From: Phyllostachys edulis
Taxonomy: Eukaryota; Streptophyta; Magnoliopsida; Poales; Poaceae
Assembly: GCA_036346405.1 (NCBI GenBank)
Contig: CM070548.1
Span: 64,752,877 to 64,816,876 of the forward strand
DNA length: 64,000 nucleotides
Direction of reading: 5' to 3'
The translations under genes were made by a program, and so were the position numbers. Below the pieces are notes generated by a model. The model was not told the origin of the DNA. It saw only the letters and a list, made by a program, of their open reading frames with translations, and did no database searches. How positions within the stretch are numbered: position 1 is the stretch's first letter; every line of letters begins with the position of its first letter. Shown here one piece after another: positions 45,517 to 57,351 of this stretch.

Positions 45517-46822
45517 GTGCTAAAAACCGTCTGTGATGACCATAATATCACAGACGGTTCATGTTGAAAACCATCTGTAATATCACCATAATATCACAGA
45601 CGGTTCTTGTTAAGATCCGTCTGTGATACTTCACAAACGGTTTTCCACCATAATATCACAGACGATTCATATTGAAAACTGTCTGTGATACTATCGCAGA
45701 CAGTTCATGTTGAAAACCGTCTGTGAAGTATCACAGACGGTTCTTAACAAGAACCATCTGTGATATTATGGTCATCACAGACGGTTTTTGTTTGAAACCG
45801 TCTGTGATTCGCAACGTGGGATGGAAAAAAATTTTGGATGCGTGTGCGGGAGGCAAAATGTTTTGACGCTGCCCTTATATATTATAGCCACCCCGCCTTG
45901 TCTTCCATCAGTCTCTCCTTCTCCCCTCCCCATGGTGAGCTCCGGCGACCGCCCTCGATTCCTCGGCGTGGTTCGGCGAGGAGACACAGCCGATGACCAC
46001 GAGGAGGAGGAGGGATGCACAGGACCCATGCCAGTAAGTAATCAATCGCTTGTCGCGCTCCCCCTGCCTTGTTGCTTTTGGTGGCTCTTAGTGGTGACCG
46101 TGGTTTTCTTGTGAATGAATAGATCAAGATAAGATTGTAGATTTCGAGATGAAGCTCATGGACATCGACAGCAAGCACCTCAGCATCCCTGACTCTGAGT
46201 ACCAGGCCATCGTCCGCCTCTAACTCTCGGACTCGTTTTCCTCTCCGCCCACAAATCCGAACCCGAACAGATTTTGGTTTCGTGCACTGTTCGGAAAAAA
46301 AACCATAACTTTTGCATACGAAGTCGGATTGTGACGTTCTTTGGCTCGTTGGAAAGCTAACAAAAAGTTCAATCCGAAAATCCATAATTCTAAGTCTAAT
46401 TCACTCATGAGGCTCCAAAAAAGGTCGTTTAGGGCCTCAAAACGGCCTCCGAAGTTTTAGCACCTGTTTTCACTGTTCGTTCGCCATCCAATTTGAATTT
46501 TCTTTCATTCCAGATTGTGTAATCAACCATATACAGATACTCAGGCCCAACTGTCCAGTAATTGATTGGTTTGGCTCATAATTCGATTTTTTTTGCAATA
46601 GAAAAAACTATCACAGAAGGTTCTGAACAAGAACCGTCTGTGATAGTCTATTATCATAGACGGTTTTTGTTTAGAACTATCTGTGATAGCTTTTTTCACA
46701 AATGGTTCAAAAACCGTATGTGATAACTCATGTCATCTCTGACCCATAAAGTCAGACAGTTAAGAAAAACCATCTATGATGACGATTTTGAACCGTCTGT
46801 GATGACCTTTTCTGTAGTAGTG
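45517..46822. mobile_element. CACTA fragment inside the gypsy integrase/3' LTR
   Basis: The right end is intact: read inverted from 46822 it is CACTACTACAGAAAAGG followed by TCATCACAGACGG. Palindromic ATCACAGACGGTT/AACCGTCTGTGAT arrays lie at 45525-45810 and 46610-46805. The left terminus is missing, and the fragment abuts LTR sequence at 45516/45517. The interior carries a TATA-like box near 45874, a possible short exon (45932-46033, donor GTAAGT) and a piece of the PCNA gene. Confidence 0.8.
46122..46223 (+). pseudogene. Captured PCNA gene fragment in CACTA
   Basis: The + frame from 46122 reads DQDKIVDFEMKLMDIDSK, then HLSIPDSEYQAIVRL, and meets TAA at 46221. This is the conserved middle of plant PCNA (sliding clamp, roughly residues 103-137, where the family has FEMKLMDID and IPDxEYQAIVRM). 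About 33 codons survive, with E-to-K, G-to-S and M-to-L type changes. An AG acceptor lies directly before it (46121-46122). The upstream candidate exon (45932-46033, phase 0) would join it out of frame. The change to unrelated sequence after the fragment is sharp. It cannot form a clamp; it is a transduplicated exon piece. Confidence 0.85.
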
Positions 46823-47716
46823 ATAATATGTTGTGCTGAAGTTGAGTCTGGTCCCTGATGCCTCATGCAGGCTCTACCAAAATCTTGACGTGAACTGTGA
46901 ACCTCTGTCAGACACTATCTTCTTGTGCACTCCATGCAGACAAATGATCCTGGCCATTTACTACTCTGCTAATTTACTGCTTCTGTATGTGGTCTTGACT
47001 AGAATAAAGTGTGCCACTTTAGTCGATCGGTCAATTATCACCCAAATAGAATCACATCCTAATTGGGTCCTAGGAAGTCCGGTGATGAAGTCCATACAAC
47101 CAATTTCCTCTCACTTCCATTCGGGAATTGGAAATGGCTGTAACAATCCAGCGAGTCTTTGATGTTCTGCCTTGACTCTTTGGCATGCATCACAACGTGC
47201 AACAAACTCAGCAATCTCTCGCTTCATCTTTCGCCAAGATTTTTTTTCTTTCGGATCCTAGTACATCTTGGTACTTCCGGGATGAATAGAGTAAGGCGAT
47301 TCATGTGCTTCCTTCAGAATCAACTATTTTGTTTCCTGATGATCTGGTACACAGATGCGGTTTCTAAACTAAACTGTACCTTGCTCATCCTCAAAAAATC
47401 CTGGGGCTTTGCCTCTTCTCATGTTCTTCTTGATTTCTTTGATGTCTCCATCTTCTATTTGTTTTTCAATGATCTGACTCTGAATAGTTGGTTGAACTTC
47501 TAAAGTGTTCACACAGCCCTGGCTGACAATCTCCAAGTTCAAATTTCAATTCCTCATACAACTTTGGCTGATTCTCCTAAACCAACATAGCATTGCAATA
47601 CGCTTTTCTACTCAAGGCATCTGCTACTACATTTGCTTTGCCCGGATGATAATGGATCCCAAGGTCATAATCCTTTATCAGTTCTAACCATCTCCTTTGT
47701 CTGCGATTGAGTTCTG
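46823..47716 (-). pseudogene. Gypsy integrase, C-terminally cut
   Basis: On the minus strand, broken frames give the integrase core order: a FPNGSERK/WTSSPDFLGPN area, then DRL-KWHTLF (the VDRLTKVAHF motif), then SKWPGSFVCMECTRR, then QDFGRACMR and LNFS. Stops and frameshifts are frequent. The sequence ends just where the conserved AYHPQTDGQTE motif should follow; the CACTA end is there instead. The last catalytic Glu and the C-terminal domain are therefore missing. Confidence 0.75.
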
Positions 47717-48092
47717 ACTAGGTGAAGATATACTTCAGGCTTTTGTGATTCGTGAAAATCTCATAGCGGTTACCAATAAGATAATACCGCCATATTTTGA
47801 AAGCATGCACAATTGCTGCTAACTCCAAATCATCAGTCGGGTAGTTTCCTTCATGTGACCTCAACTGGCGAGATGCATAAGCCACGACTTTACCTTCCTG
47901 CATTAGTACACATCCAAGGCCCTGACGGGATGCGTCATACAAAATCTCAAAGTTCTTACGGATGTCAGGCAAAACCAACACCGGTGCAGAAACTAGCATT
48001 TCCTTTAGCTCCTAAAAGCTTTGCTCACAAGCCGATGTCCATTAAAACTTTTTCTCCTTCTTCAAAAGTTGAGTCATAGGTCTAGCGGTTTT
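47717..48092 (-). pseudogene. Gypsy RNase H domain
   Basis: The minus frame has ARPMTQLLKKEKKF, then SAPVLVLPDIRKNFEI, then the catalytic YDASRQGLGCVLMQ (Asp near 47936), then VAYASRQLRSHEGNYP, LELAAIVHAFKIWRYYL and TNHKSLKYIF. There are two in-frame stops before SAPVL. The upstream part continues on the far side of the solo LTR, at 51249. Confidence 0.9.
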
Positions 48093-51000
48093 TGCAACAT
48101 CCCAAAGTTCTGTTACCAAAATAAAAATAAATAAAGTTATTATTTTATTGGATTTTTCTGAAATTTGAAAGAGTTTTATTGCTTTTCTAGAATTTCTAAA
48201 GTTTTAAAAAGTCAAAATAAAATTTATTAAAGTGTTTGAAGTTTTATTTCAGTTAAAGTTGAAAAATAAAATTTTAATTAATTTTTGGAATTTTCGGGAA
48301 TTTTAAAAGCTTTTTCCTAATTATTTTAAAGCTAAAATAAATCTATTTGCAAAATTAAAAGCCAACTTTAAGTTGGAAATAATTTTATTAAGTCCAAAAT
48401 AACTCTAGGAATTTCTGTGAGTTTTCCTAGAATTTTTGGATTTATTTTGCTATTTTCTAAAGCTATTTTGATTTAATAGATTTATTTAAAAAGCTAAAAT
48501 AATTAAAAATCCTCCCAACAGTTAATGGGCCGAATTTGACTTTGGCCCATTTCCTCTTCACGTGCGCACCGGCCCGCACAACCTTCACCAAGACGTGCTC
48601 ATACCGTCGGATCACGATCAAGTGGCAGCAACGCGCCTGCTTTGGCCGCCGATCTGGATCCAATGGTCCCGCGCCTTTCTTCTTCCCTCTCCCATCTTCT
48701 TTCTCACGCATGGCCAGCACCCAATGCCCCCATGAACGTGCAGGTAGAGCTCCATCCCGGCCACGATTTCCTCCCTTCTCCACCCTAAAATCACGAGCAT
48801 TAAATGCCTTGATTCCTGACGCGCCCATTTTTGGCATTCTCCCTCATCCCTGCACGGCCATTTCGCTGGAATCACGCCATGACGGTCGCACCTCTTGTGC
48901 GCCGATCTCCCTACCCCTCCTCCTCCTTTGGCCCTATAAAAGGGGGCATAGTGCTCCCCTTTCATTCCTCACCTCCTCCCCCGAGTCTCACCACTCCTCT
49001 CCCTCTCCCCTCGCGGTATTTCGAGTTCAAAGATTTTCGGCCGCGAGCGCTTTCTTCTTCATCTCTAGCACCGTCCAAGCCGCTCCGCCACCGCTCGAAC
49101 CCCCATGCCGCCTCCGACCCTATCTCGCCGCCGCCTCTTGACCTCACCGCCGGCCATTCTACCGTGTCCCACACATCCGAGGTGAGCACCAAGATCAGCG
49201 AAGTCCGCTCATTCTTTTGGTACCATCGCCGGCCACCGGAGCGCCACCAATCTCCGGCGACCCTTGGGCCGAGAGTGCCGCCTCCCCGGTGCTGACGTGG
49301 CATGCTTGCTTGGCGCCACCTCCTCGCTAGGTCAGACCCACGTTAGCCCCAAGCCCGCGTGGCTGCCCCGTCATAGCCACGTGGCTTTTCCCGTTTTTGC
49401 TTCAGAAAAATAATTCGGTCAGAATTGATTTTCCACTCGATGATGTCATAATTCGGGTTTCCTTTAGAAAAATAATTCCAAAATTCCAAGAAATCCTTTT
49501 ATTCATCATTTCATGTAATTTTGAAACTTCCCAGGGTTCGTTCTCCTTCATACGAACTCCGATTTCGTCGATTCAAATTTCTAAATTCATATAAATTCAA
49601 GATATAGCTAAGTAAACTAATATTATTTAATTTGGAGTTCATTTGAATCTTCATTTAAATTTTGTTTGAATTTGGCTTATTTTCGCGTATAGATTTCGAC
49701 GCCGTTTGAGAGCAACTAATCAAGCAAGGCAAGTTATAGCTTTGATCTCATTATTTAAAATTATTTAATTATTGCATGCTTATTTATATTCAAGTTAATT
49801 TAAATTCCTATTTTAAATTATAGTTATGCTTAAATCCTTTGTACTGCCAATCTTGCCCTTGAAATAAACCTTCCTTGTCACCTTAGATGAAAATCTAGTT
49901 CATGCAATAGTATGAACTAGAGCACTTTGGAAAAATTGATGCTTAGCCATGCTTAGACAAAAAAATGTTTCGATTTGGGAATTTTCAGCCAAAAATCAAG
50001 TGTTGTTTAAAATGTATCCATAGCATTGGTATGCCATGGAAGTTTCAAATGATTTTGGAAAACAAAATAAAATAAAAAACTGGTTTGGACTTGGGCGAAA
50101 TGGATAGTTGGTGGGTGCAAGTTTATGCACGGGCTCTTCTCTGGAATGGTTGAGGCCCAGGGTTTGTTTTGGAAGTCGCCCAGTCAATTAAGGACCAGTC
50201 TGCGAGCTACGGATTGTTAAGCCAAAATCGTACTACCACATGTCCTGTATGGGCAGGACTTGGCCAACTAATTTGCAATATTTCATCGTGGTCGTTCCCT
50301 TCAGATACGATGGGTAGTCATGTTATGACCTACGTTAGTCCCACCTGACACAAAAGGGGGCTCAGATCCTGCGGGTTGTAGCCCAACGGGAGTGAAACCT
50401 TAGCGAGGGGAGACTACGGTGGAATAGCGCTTTGTAAAGGCCTTGACATGTGCTCTAGACTGCTTACCTAAGGTAGTGAGCGGTGGTATCGAAGGATGCC
50501 AGACAAATTAGAGAATTCATGTCATGTGGGTAAAGCTATACAACCTCTGCAGAGTGTCAATCTATTCGAATAGCCGTGTCCACGGTCATGGACATGCTGA
50601 GCAAAGCCTTTCGTGGATTAGACTTGGATTTTGTTTTCAAAATGTTTTGTAAAACAGTTTTGACATGGATGGGTGTCCATGAGAAAAGTTATGGGCTGAA
50701 GCCCCAGGTTGGTGCCCGTGTTTATGTTAGTGTTAGGTTGGTGCCTACACTAGCTTTATCAATTCTTTTAAAACTCAATTTTAATTATTGTAAAAATTGA
50801 GCCTTTGAACTTAGTATTGTATTTAAATTGTCAAATATTGCTTTTGCGCAAATAACCCTATAAGCCTTCCTTTGTTACATCCATGCATGCATTAACTCTG
50901 TAATTGGGTGTAACTTGCGAGCACGGTAGTTGTGCTCATACTTGCTTTATGCAAACAATTTTCAAAGGAGAAGGACTTCGCTACCGGTGTGAATCTTGAC

Positions 51001-51248
51001 GACTGGGCCGCTACCCCAGTTGATTGCATGTGGCAGATCAGTTGGACTCCACTACTTCTTCTTCGTCTTCCGCTGTGTTCTTTAATGTTGGCTTGTAAGC
51101 CTCTTTTGTAATAAACTCTATTGATTATTAATATAATTGTGCAATTTATGGATGTTACCATATCTGTTTACTGTGTGAACTAGCTACTGATCATGGGACT
51201 AGTTTAGAAATGTATAGAGGATTTGGGGTGTTAATCCCGAGTCCGACC
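48093..51248 (+). mobile_element. Solo LTR, + orientation, in gypsy pol
   Basis: The 3156-bp LTR starts TGCAACATCCC and is flanked by GTTTT at 48088-48092 and 51249-51253. With the LTR and one GTTTT removed, the minus-strand frame FSKT joins directly to ARPM. The 3' end has decayed: GGGGTGTTAATCCC... rather than a clean ...CA. It holds a TATA box, a CT-rich leader and the GCGAGCACGG/GTGCTC stem near 50918-50940, all shared in inverted form with the host element's LTRs, so it is a related family. Confidence 0.88.
48935..48941 (+). promoter_or_regulatory. TATA box of the + solo LTR
   Basis: TATAAAA in CCCTATAAAAGGGGGC, about 840 bp from the LTR start and upstream of a C-rich leader, as expected for U3. 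Confidence 0.6.
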
Positions 51249-52330
51249 GTTTTGGAGAACCCTTCAATGAATCTGTGGTAGTAACCAGCTAAACCGCGAA
51301 AACTTCTTACTTCAGTAATGAATTTGGGTTGCCTCCAATCCATTACGGCTTTGACCTTGGCGGGTCTACTGCAACTCCTCCTGTTGACACAATATGTTCG
51401 AGGAAAGCCACTTGACTTAGCCAAAATTCACTCTTGCTGAATTTGGCATAAAGTTAATGCTCTCTGAACTTTTCTAATATAATTTTGTTGTGCTTCTCAT
51501 GCTCTTCTTCATCTTTTGAGTAGATGAGAATGTCATCGATGAAAACAATCACAAACTTATCCAGGAATTCCATGAACACTTTATTCATCACATTCATGAA
51601 ATAAGCAAGGGCGTTTGTCAAACTAAATGGCATTACTGTAAACTCGTACAGTCCATATCTTATTGTGAAGGCAGTCTTAGGAATGTCTTCTGGTCTGATC
51701 TTCAGCTGATGATAGCCTAATCTTAGGTCAATCTTCGAGAAGATGCTAGCTCCCTTTAGCTGGTCAAAAAGGTCGTCGATCCTGGGCAAAGGATACTTGT
51801 TCTTGATTATCACCTTATTGAGTGATCTGTAATCCACACACATTCTCATATTGTTGTCTTTCTTCTTAACAAATAGCACTGGTGCTCCCCAAGGTGATGA
51901 GCTAGGCTGAATATAACCTTTGTTCTGTAATTCTTCAATCTACTTCTTCAATTCTGCTAACTCATTAGTAGGCATTCTGTAGGGTCTCTTTGAAATTGGA
52001 GTGGTCCCTAGGACTAGATTAATTAAGAACATAATGTCCCTATTCGGTGGCTTGCCGGGTAATTCTTTAGGAAACACATCCGGATATTCTTGCGTCACCG
52101 GCATATCTTCAAGCTTCACTTCCTTTAAACTGGTCAGGATGGACTTTTCTTCGGTAGAGGTCTTGGGTCTGAACTCTACTTCAATTTCTTGCTCATTGGT
52201 GAGGGTGATAGAAAAATTGGCACATTCTATCCGTCCTTGATTCTTGGCTAGCCAGTCCATTCTGATAATCACATCCAATCCTTCAGAGTGCAAGACTATT
52301 AAGTCTGTTGAGAAGGTTACTCCCGATATT
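51249..52330 (-). pseudogene. Gypsy reverse transcriptase and linker
   Basis: Minus frames give VIIRMDWLAKNQGRI, then PVTQEYPDVFPKELPG, then PISKRPYRMPTNELAELKK. Next come the fingers/palm motifs APVLFVKKKDNNMRMCVDYR, SIFSKIDLRLGYHQLKI and the catalytic FIDDILIYSK (about 51543-51532). The thumb/connection follows with EVRSFRGLAGYYHRFIEGFS. Stops separate the blocks (for example after AELKK and after FREH). It is cut by the solo LTR at 51248. Confidence 0.92.
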
Positions 52331-52332
52331 TC

Positions 52333-52809
52333 CTAGGTAAGGTTTGGGCAGAAGGAACTAGTCTTCATTTCTGAGCCCGGGGAATGGATTATCATAGGTT
52401 TAACTAAGGGATAGATAGGTAACCCATATTTTCGCACAAACTTATTTGAAACGAAAGAATGCGAAGCTCCTGAATCAAATAAGACTGATGCTAGAATTGA
52501 ATTGACGAGGAATGTACCAACAATGACATTTGATGCTGTCTGAGCCTCCTCTACGGTGACGTGATTCACACGTCCCTTCATGAACTGAATTGTCAGCTTT
52601 GGGGTGCTACCGGAGGTTGGAACTCCTTGAGTTGGTCTAGTTGGAGCTGTGGGTCGCTGTTTCTTTGGGCACTTATTGGCATAGTGCCCAGTCTCGTTGC
52701 AGTGAAAGCAAGTCACTCCTGCAGCTGAGGAAGTTGTGTTCTTCTGGAACTGGCCTCCCGATGAGTTGTTGTTGCAGAAGCTAGAGTTGTTTAGGCGTTG
52801 TGCTGGCAC
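52333..52809 (-). pseudogene. Gypsy gag C-terminus and protease
   Basis: The zinc knuckle CFHCNETGHYANKC (CX2CX4HX4C, about 52710-52669) marks nucleocapsid. The protease active site VLFDSGASHSFVS lies around 52476, with DSG in place of the DTG seen in many proteases, which is normal for plant gypsy elements. A stop falls after FCPNLT, before EISGVTF in the same frame. Confidence 0.92.
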
Positions 52810-53694
52810 AGGTGTTCTGGACGAGGAAGACTAGAATTTTTCGCGTTGAGGTGGTGGAGGCTGAGCAATGCGGGGTTTTGGGGATCCCCCGGAGTTGAAA
52901 TTTTGGGCCACCATTCTTCTCTTACGGTTCTCCATTTCCAAGTGCTTGCCCTCCTGGTAGATGGCCTTGTTCACCAACTGTTGAAAGTCAGTGTAATTCT
53001 GAGCAATCAAGCGAACTGAGAGGTCATCATTGAGTCCCTCTAGAAAGCATTCATGCTTGGCTTCATCCGAAGCTACATCCTCAGGGGCATATCTGGCCAA
53101 CTAGTTGAATTGTGTAAGTACTCATTGACCGAGCGATTGCCCTGGCAAAGAGAGTGAAACTCCTTCTTCTTTAGGGTTATCATTCCTGCAGGGATGTGTG
53201 CACAGCGGAAAGCCTGCACAAACTCATCCCACGAGATGGACTGAGCCTCTGCGTGAGATTGGGTAAAGCTATCCCACCATTCTAATGCGGGTCTATTCAG
53301 CTGATGCAAGGCAAATAGAACTCTCGCGATCAGTACATTGGGCAATGTCTAGCTTCTTGCTTATTGCCCTGAGCCAATCGTTAGCGCCCATTGGCTCTGT
53401 GCTGCTGCTGAAAGTCAAAGGGTGTATCCTCATAAATTCTGACATGTTAGCCCTTGGATTATGTGGAGGTGGGGTCTGAGCTACTGCTGCGGCGGTTGCT
53501 TGAATATTCTAAGAACTGTTCAAGGCCTGGGCGAGAAGGTCAATCAAGTGTGTCTGATTCGCCATCATTTGGCACCAGTCAAGTCCCTCTACTGGTGGTG
53601 GTGGTGGCTGCGGGGTTGGGTTGGCCTGATAATCTTCCTGATCATTCCCCTGGCCACTAGCACTATCGCTGCCTGTCCTATGAGCGGTCACCAT
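52810..53694 (-). pseudogene. Gypsy gag capsid
   Basis: The ATG at 53694 opens MVTAHRTGSDSASGQG, followed by a P-rich stretch and a stop after AQALNSS (53509). Capsid motifs continue in broken frames: KVLFALHQLNRPALEWWDSF, ISWDEFVQAFRCAHIPAG, LKKKEFHSLCQGNRSVNEY, RYAPEDVASDEAKHECFLEG and YTDFQQLVNKAIYQE. These are standard Retrotrans_gag words of plant gypsy elements. Confidence 0.88.
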
Positions 53695-54142
53695 CTGCTG
53701 GATCCTCCAAAGACTTAGAAGAGAGAAAGAAAGCTCTAAGGGGGATAAATCTAAAATAGCCCAAGTACCAACAAACACAAGGCCAAGACCAACTTTTCAA
53801 AATAGTTCTTTTATTAATTTATTTCTTTATTCAATTGTGGCTGTCACAAAAGGGATTGGCAGCTCACCATTTGCGTCTAATGGGAAATACTAAACACAAA
53901 ATCTATGGGGTTACAGGGGTGTAGTCTGGGTTGTTGGAATTGGCGTCGTCTTCCTTGTAGCCGGCCAATTCCTCTTCTTCTGCCTCTAGTTTCTCATGGG
54001 CGGCACGTAGTTCATCCAAAGTGCGCTAGTAGGCATGCTCCATAGCAATCATCAGGTCTACCTGGTGTGTTAGCTCCGGGAAGTCCTCATCTCTGGCCGA
54101 ACGAAAAGTACTACCGAGCTGGGTGGGGATGTGCATCAGGTA

Positions 54143-57100
54143 TGTCGAACCCAGGAGCGAAGGATCCCGAATTCTCTGTGTTCATACACTAGTCCAGGAT
54201 ATCTAGTGTACACAGTCAAACAAAAGTGATAACACAAACATATCATGCATTTTATTAATAATAACTCAAAGTTTATTACAAAGGGCCTGAGGTCAAATAA
54301 AGTAAAACACAACAGAAGCAAAGCAGTAGTAGTAGGCCACACGACTTGCCACAGGCAATCGTTTGGGGGCGTAGCCTAAGCGTCTGGGTCCTCACCGTCC
54401 AGGTAGTAGTTTTCTCCTGAATAAGGATTTTTCAGCAAGAGTGAGCACAACTACCGTGCTCGCAAGTTACACCTAATATTGAATTATGATGCATGCATAA
54501 GGTAGACAAATGAGATTGGCAGGGTTTATTTGCATAAAAAACATTTTCAGTTTAAATACTCATATTAATTTCCAAGGCCGTTTTTATACTATACTTAAAA
54601 TTAGATTTTAAAATGACGGTTTTATAGTGTGGATAACCTCCATGATTAAATAGTGAAGGATACCCTCCTATCACATGCCTACCCACCCAATTTTACCACA
54701 AGGATTATCCATCCTAAAATCATCTATTGAAAACATTTTAAAACAAAAACAAAGTCTAACTTGGAGTGGCTTTGCTAGCATGTCCATGACTGTTGACGCG
54801 GCTATTCTAATAGTTTTCTACTCTGTAGAGTTTGTACAGCTTTACCCACACGAGATAATTTGCTCTTATTGTCGGCCACTACATGCTTCCGAAGGCGTGT
54901 TACTGAGCAATTACCATGAGGCCTTTACAATGCTCTATCTTAATGTATCTATGCTCGCTAAGGTTTCACTTCCATTGAATTAAGCATCCTCCGGAAGCCC
55001 CCTCTTGCGCCAGGTGGGACTTCTGTCTAACCGACACCCCACATCATCATGGCACAAATAACACTAAGACATCACAAATTATTTAGCCAAATCCTACCCA
55101 TACAGGACATGTGGTGGTATGGTAAGGCATAGCAAAGGAATGCTCAAAGGCCGGTCCTTAACTGACTTGGGCGTCTTCCAAATTAAATCCCGGTCCTTAA
55201 TCCTAACCAGATTAAGCCCGTGCATAAACCTGCACCCACCATTCATCCATTTCGCCCAAGTCCAAACCCATTTTTATTTTATTTTAGGTAAAACCATCTT
55301 TACAAACTCTCTATGGTAAAACAATATCATAGATTCAAATTTAAACCAGTTTGAAATGATTTGGCTAAATCCTCCCAAAATCACAATTATGGTCTAAGCA
55401 TTGGCTACGCATAATTCTCTTAATTATTTTACTAAGGTGACAAGGGCATGGCAAACAATATTCAAATTGGCTATACCAAAGGAATCGGAATAACTAAGCA
55501 TTTAAATAGGGAATTAAAATAATTGATAAAAGTATGCATGCAATAATAATTTAAAAACTGAATTAAATAAATTTGAAATATTGGGATCAATATGGTCAAT
55601 GATATAACTTGCCTTCATTGAATTCTTGGTACTCTAAATCCTCTAAAGGATCGAACTCTCCGGAGTCGTCGAAGTCTATACGTGAAAATACGATAAATTC
55701 AATTAAAATTCAAATAAATTCAAAAAGACAAATCAAACTAACTCCAAATCAAATAATTTTAGTTTAAATATCTATATATTAATTTTATACAAATTTATAA
55801 ATTTGAATCACCTAAATTGGAGTTCGTATGAAGAAATACGGGCTCCTGGAAGTTTAAAACCTAATTTAAACCCTAATTTGGATTTTTTAGATTTTCCCGA
55901 ATTATTTTACTAAAGGAAAATCCGGCTTTAACACGTCAGCATGCGGTGTGTCACTGACGGGTGGGCCCATGGTCAATGGACCATGCCCACGACCGGTCAA
56001 CGGGTCCATGATGGACCCGGTGCACCGCACAGTAAACGCAGGGGTGCTACGCGGCTTGAGTGAGGTGACGTGGCGCCACGTGGGCATCGACGTCGGATTA
56101 GCGCCTAGGTGGCGCTGCAGTGGCGCTGAGGTGGCAAAGCCACGTCATCCCAACAATGGCAGAGCTCCGACGACCTCCTCGCCGACGCTACGCGCCACGG
56201 CGAGGGGTGCGGATGTGCGCAAAAGGGGGAGGGGGAGATGCCAAATGCGATGCTCACCGAGGTTGCGAGAATGTGCGGCGGAAAGGTCATCGGCGACGGG
56301 GTTATGCAGTGGCGAGCTTAGGTCGACGGCGAAGTAGGCATTCCCGGGGTCCTCCGGCGATGCGGGTGTGTGCACCAGCTTCGCGGCATTGCGACAATGC
56401 CTTCGGTGGTGGAGATGAGGGCGGAGCGTCGACGGTGGAGCCGGAATCGGAGAAGAACCAAAACTTGACCGCCCGCGAAGAACTTCGAAATTCGAGCTCT
56501 AGAGAGGGATTGGGGAGAGGCGCCTTGAGGCGTTGGGATGAGGAGGCTCTGGTCTGGTGCCCTTTTATAGAGGCGGCGGGTGGGGCTATGTGGAAACAAG
56601 AAGGTCTTGCTGACGCGGAGAACAATTCGAGGATTCTCGGGGAAAGGAAAGTGATGGCCGTGTCGGGGGCGATTGGATGTGGTGAATTCAATGCGCGCAG
56701 AATCACCGAGATTGACACGGGATTTGGCCGAGTATGGAAGCTTCCCGAGCCGTGTTCATGGCGGACGGAGCGGCAAGAAAATGAAAGGGTAGCGAGGAAG
56801 AAAGGAAAGGAGAAGAAGCACAGTAGAGGGTGGTCCCACTTGTCAGTGGTAGAAAAGAAGGAATGGCATGGGCGCGTGGTGACCGTTCGATTTGGATCCG
56901 ACGGCCATCGCTCGGTGAGATGTTCGGACCGTCCGAAGATTCACCGAAATCTTGACCGTTGAATTGAGATCCAATGGCTGATGAGGTTCAGAGGCGTTGT
57001 GCCTAAGGAGCTGGGTCGTGCGCGCATGAAAAGGGAATTAGGCCAGCTAGATTCAGCCCATTCACTGTTGGAAGAATTTCTAATGTTTTATCAATTGTTT

Positions 57101-57351
57101 TAATTCAGATAATTAAAAGAGGCTTTAGAAAATAGTAAATAAAATCCAAAAATTATGAGAAAATTCGTAGAAATTCTCAAAGGCATTTTGGACTTAAATA
57201 AAATATTTCCAACTATTATTTGGTAATAGATTTTGTAAATAAATTTGTTTAGCTTTAAAATAATTAAGTAAAAGCTTTTAAAATTTCAGAAAAACCACAA
57301 AAATAAATAAGTTTTAATTTTCTCTGAAATTTGAAAATTTGGGCTGTTACA
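54143..57351 (-). mobile_element. Solo LTR, - orientation, perfect target duplication
   Basis: The 3209-bp LTR has TGTCGAACCC at one end and GGGCTGTTACA at the other, flanked by exact AGGTA at 54138-54142 and 57352-57356. Termini and internal order (GTGAGCACAACTACCGTGCTC near 54442, a leader with an antisense 280-codon ORF, TATA box) are those of the host gypsy LTR, but it is clearly diverged from it. It interrupts the extra ORF. The clean ends and duplication imply loss of the internal region by LTR-LTR recombination. Confidence 0.95.
56563..56569 (-). promoter_or_regulatory. TATA box of the - solo LTR
   Basis: TATAAAA on the minus strand (plus-strand CCTTTTATAGAGG), about 785 bp from the LTR 5' end. 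Confidence 0.6.

Noticed and set aside
56120..56962. 280-codon + ORF
   Set aside because: Antisense to the GC-rich leader of a minus-oriented solo LTR. The equivalent position in the related LTR at 59.8-60.6 kb is not open.
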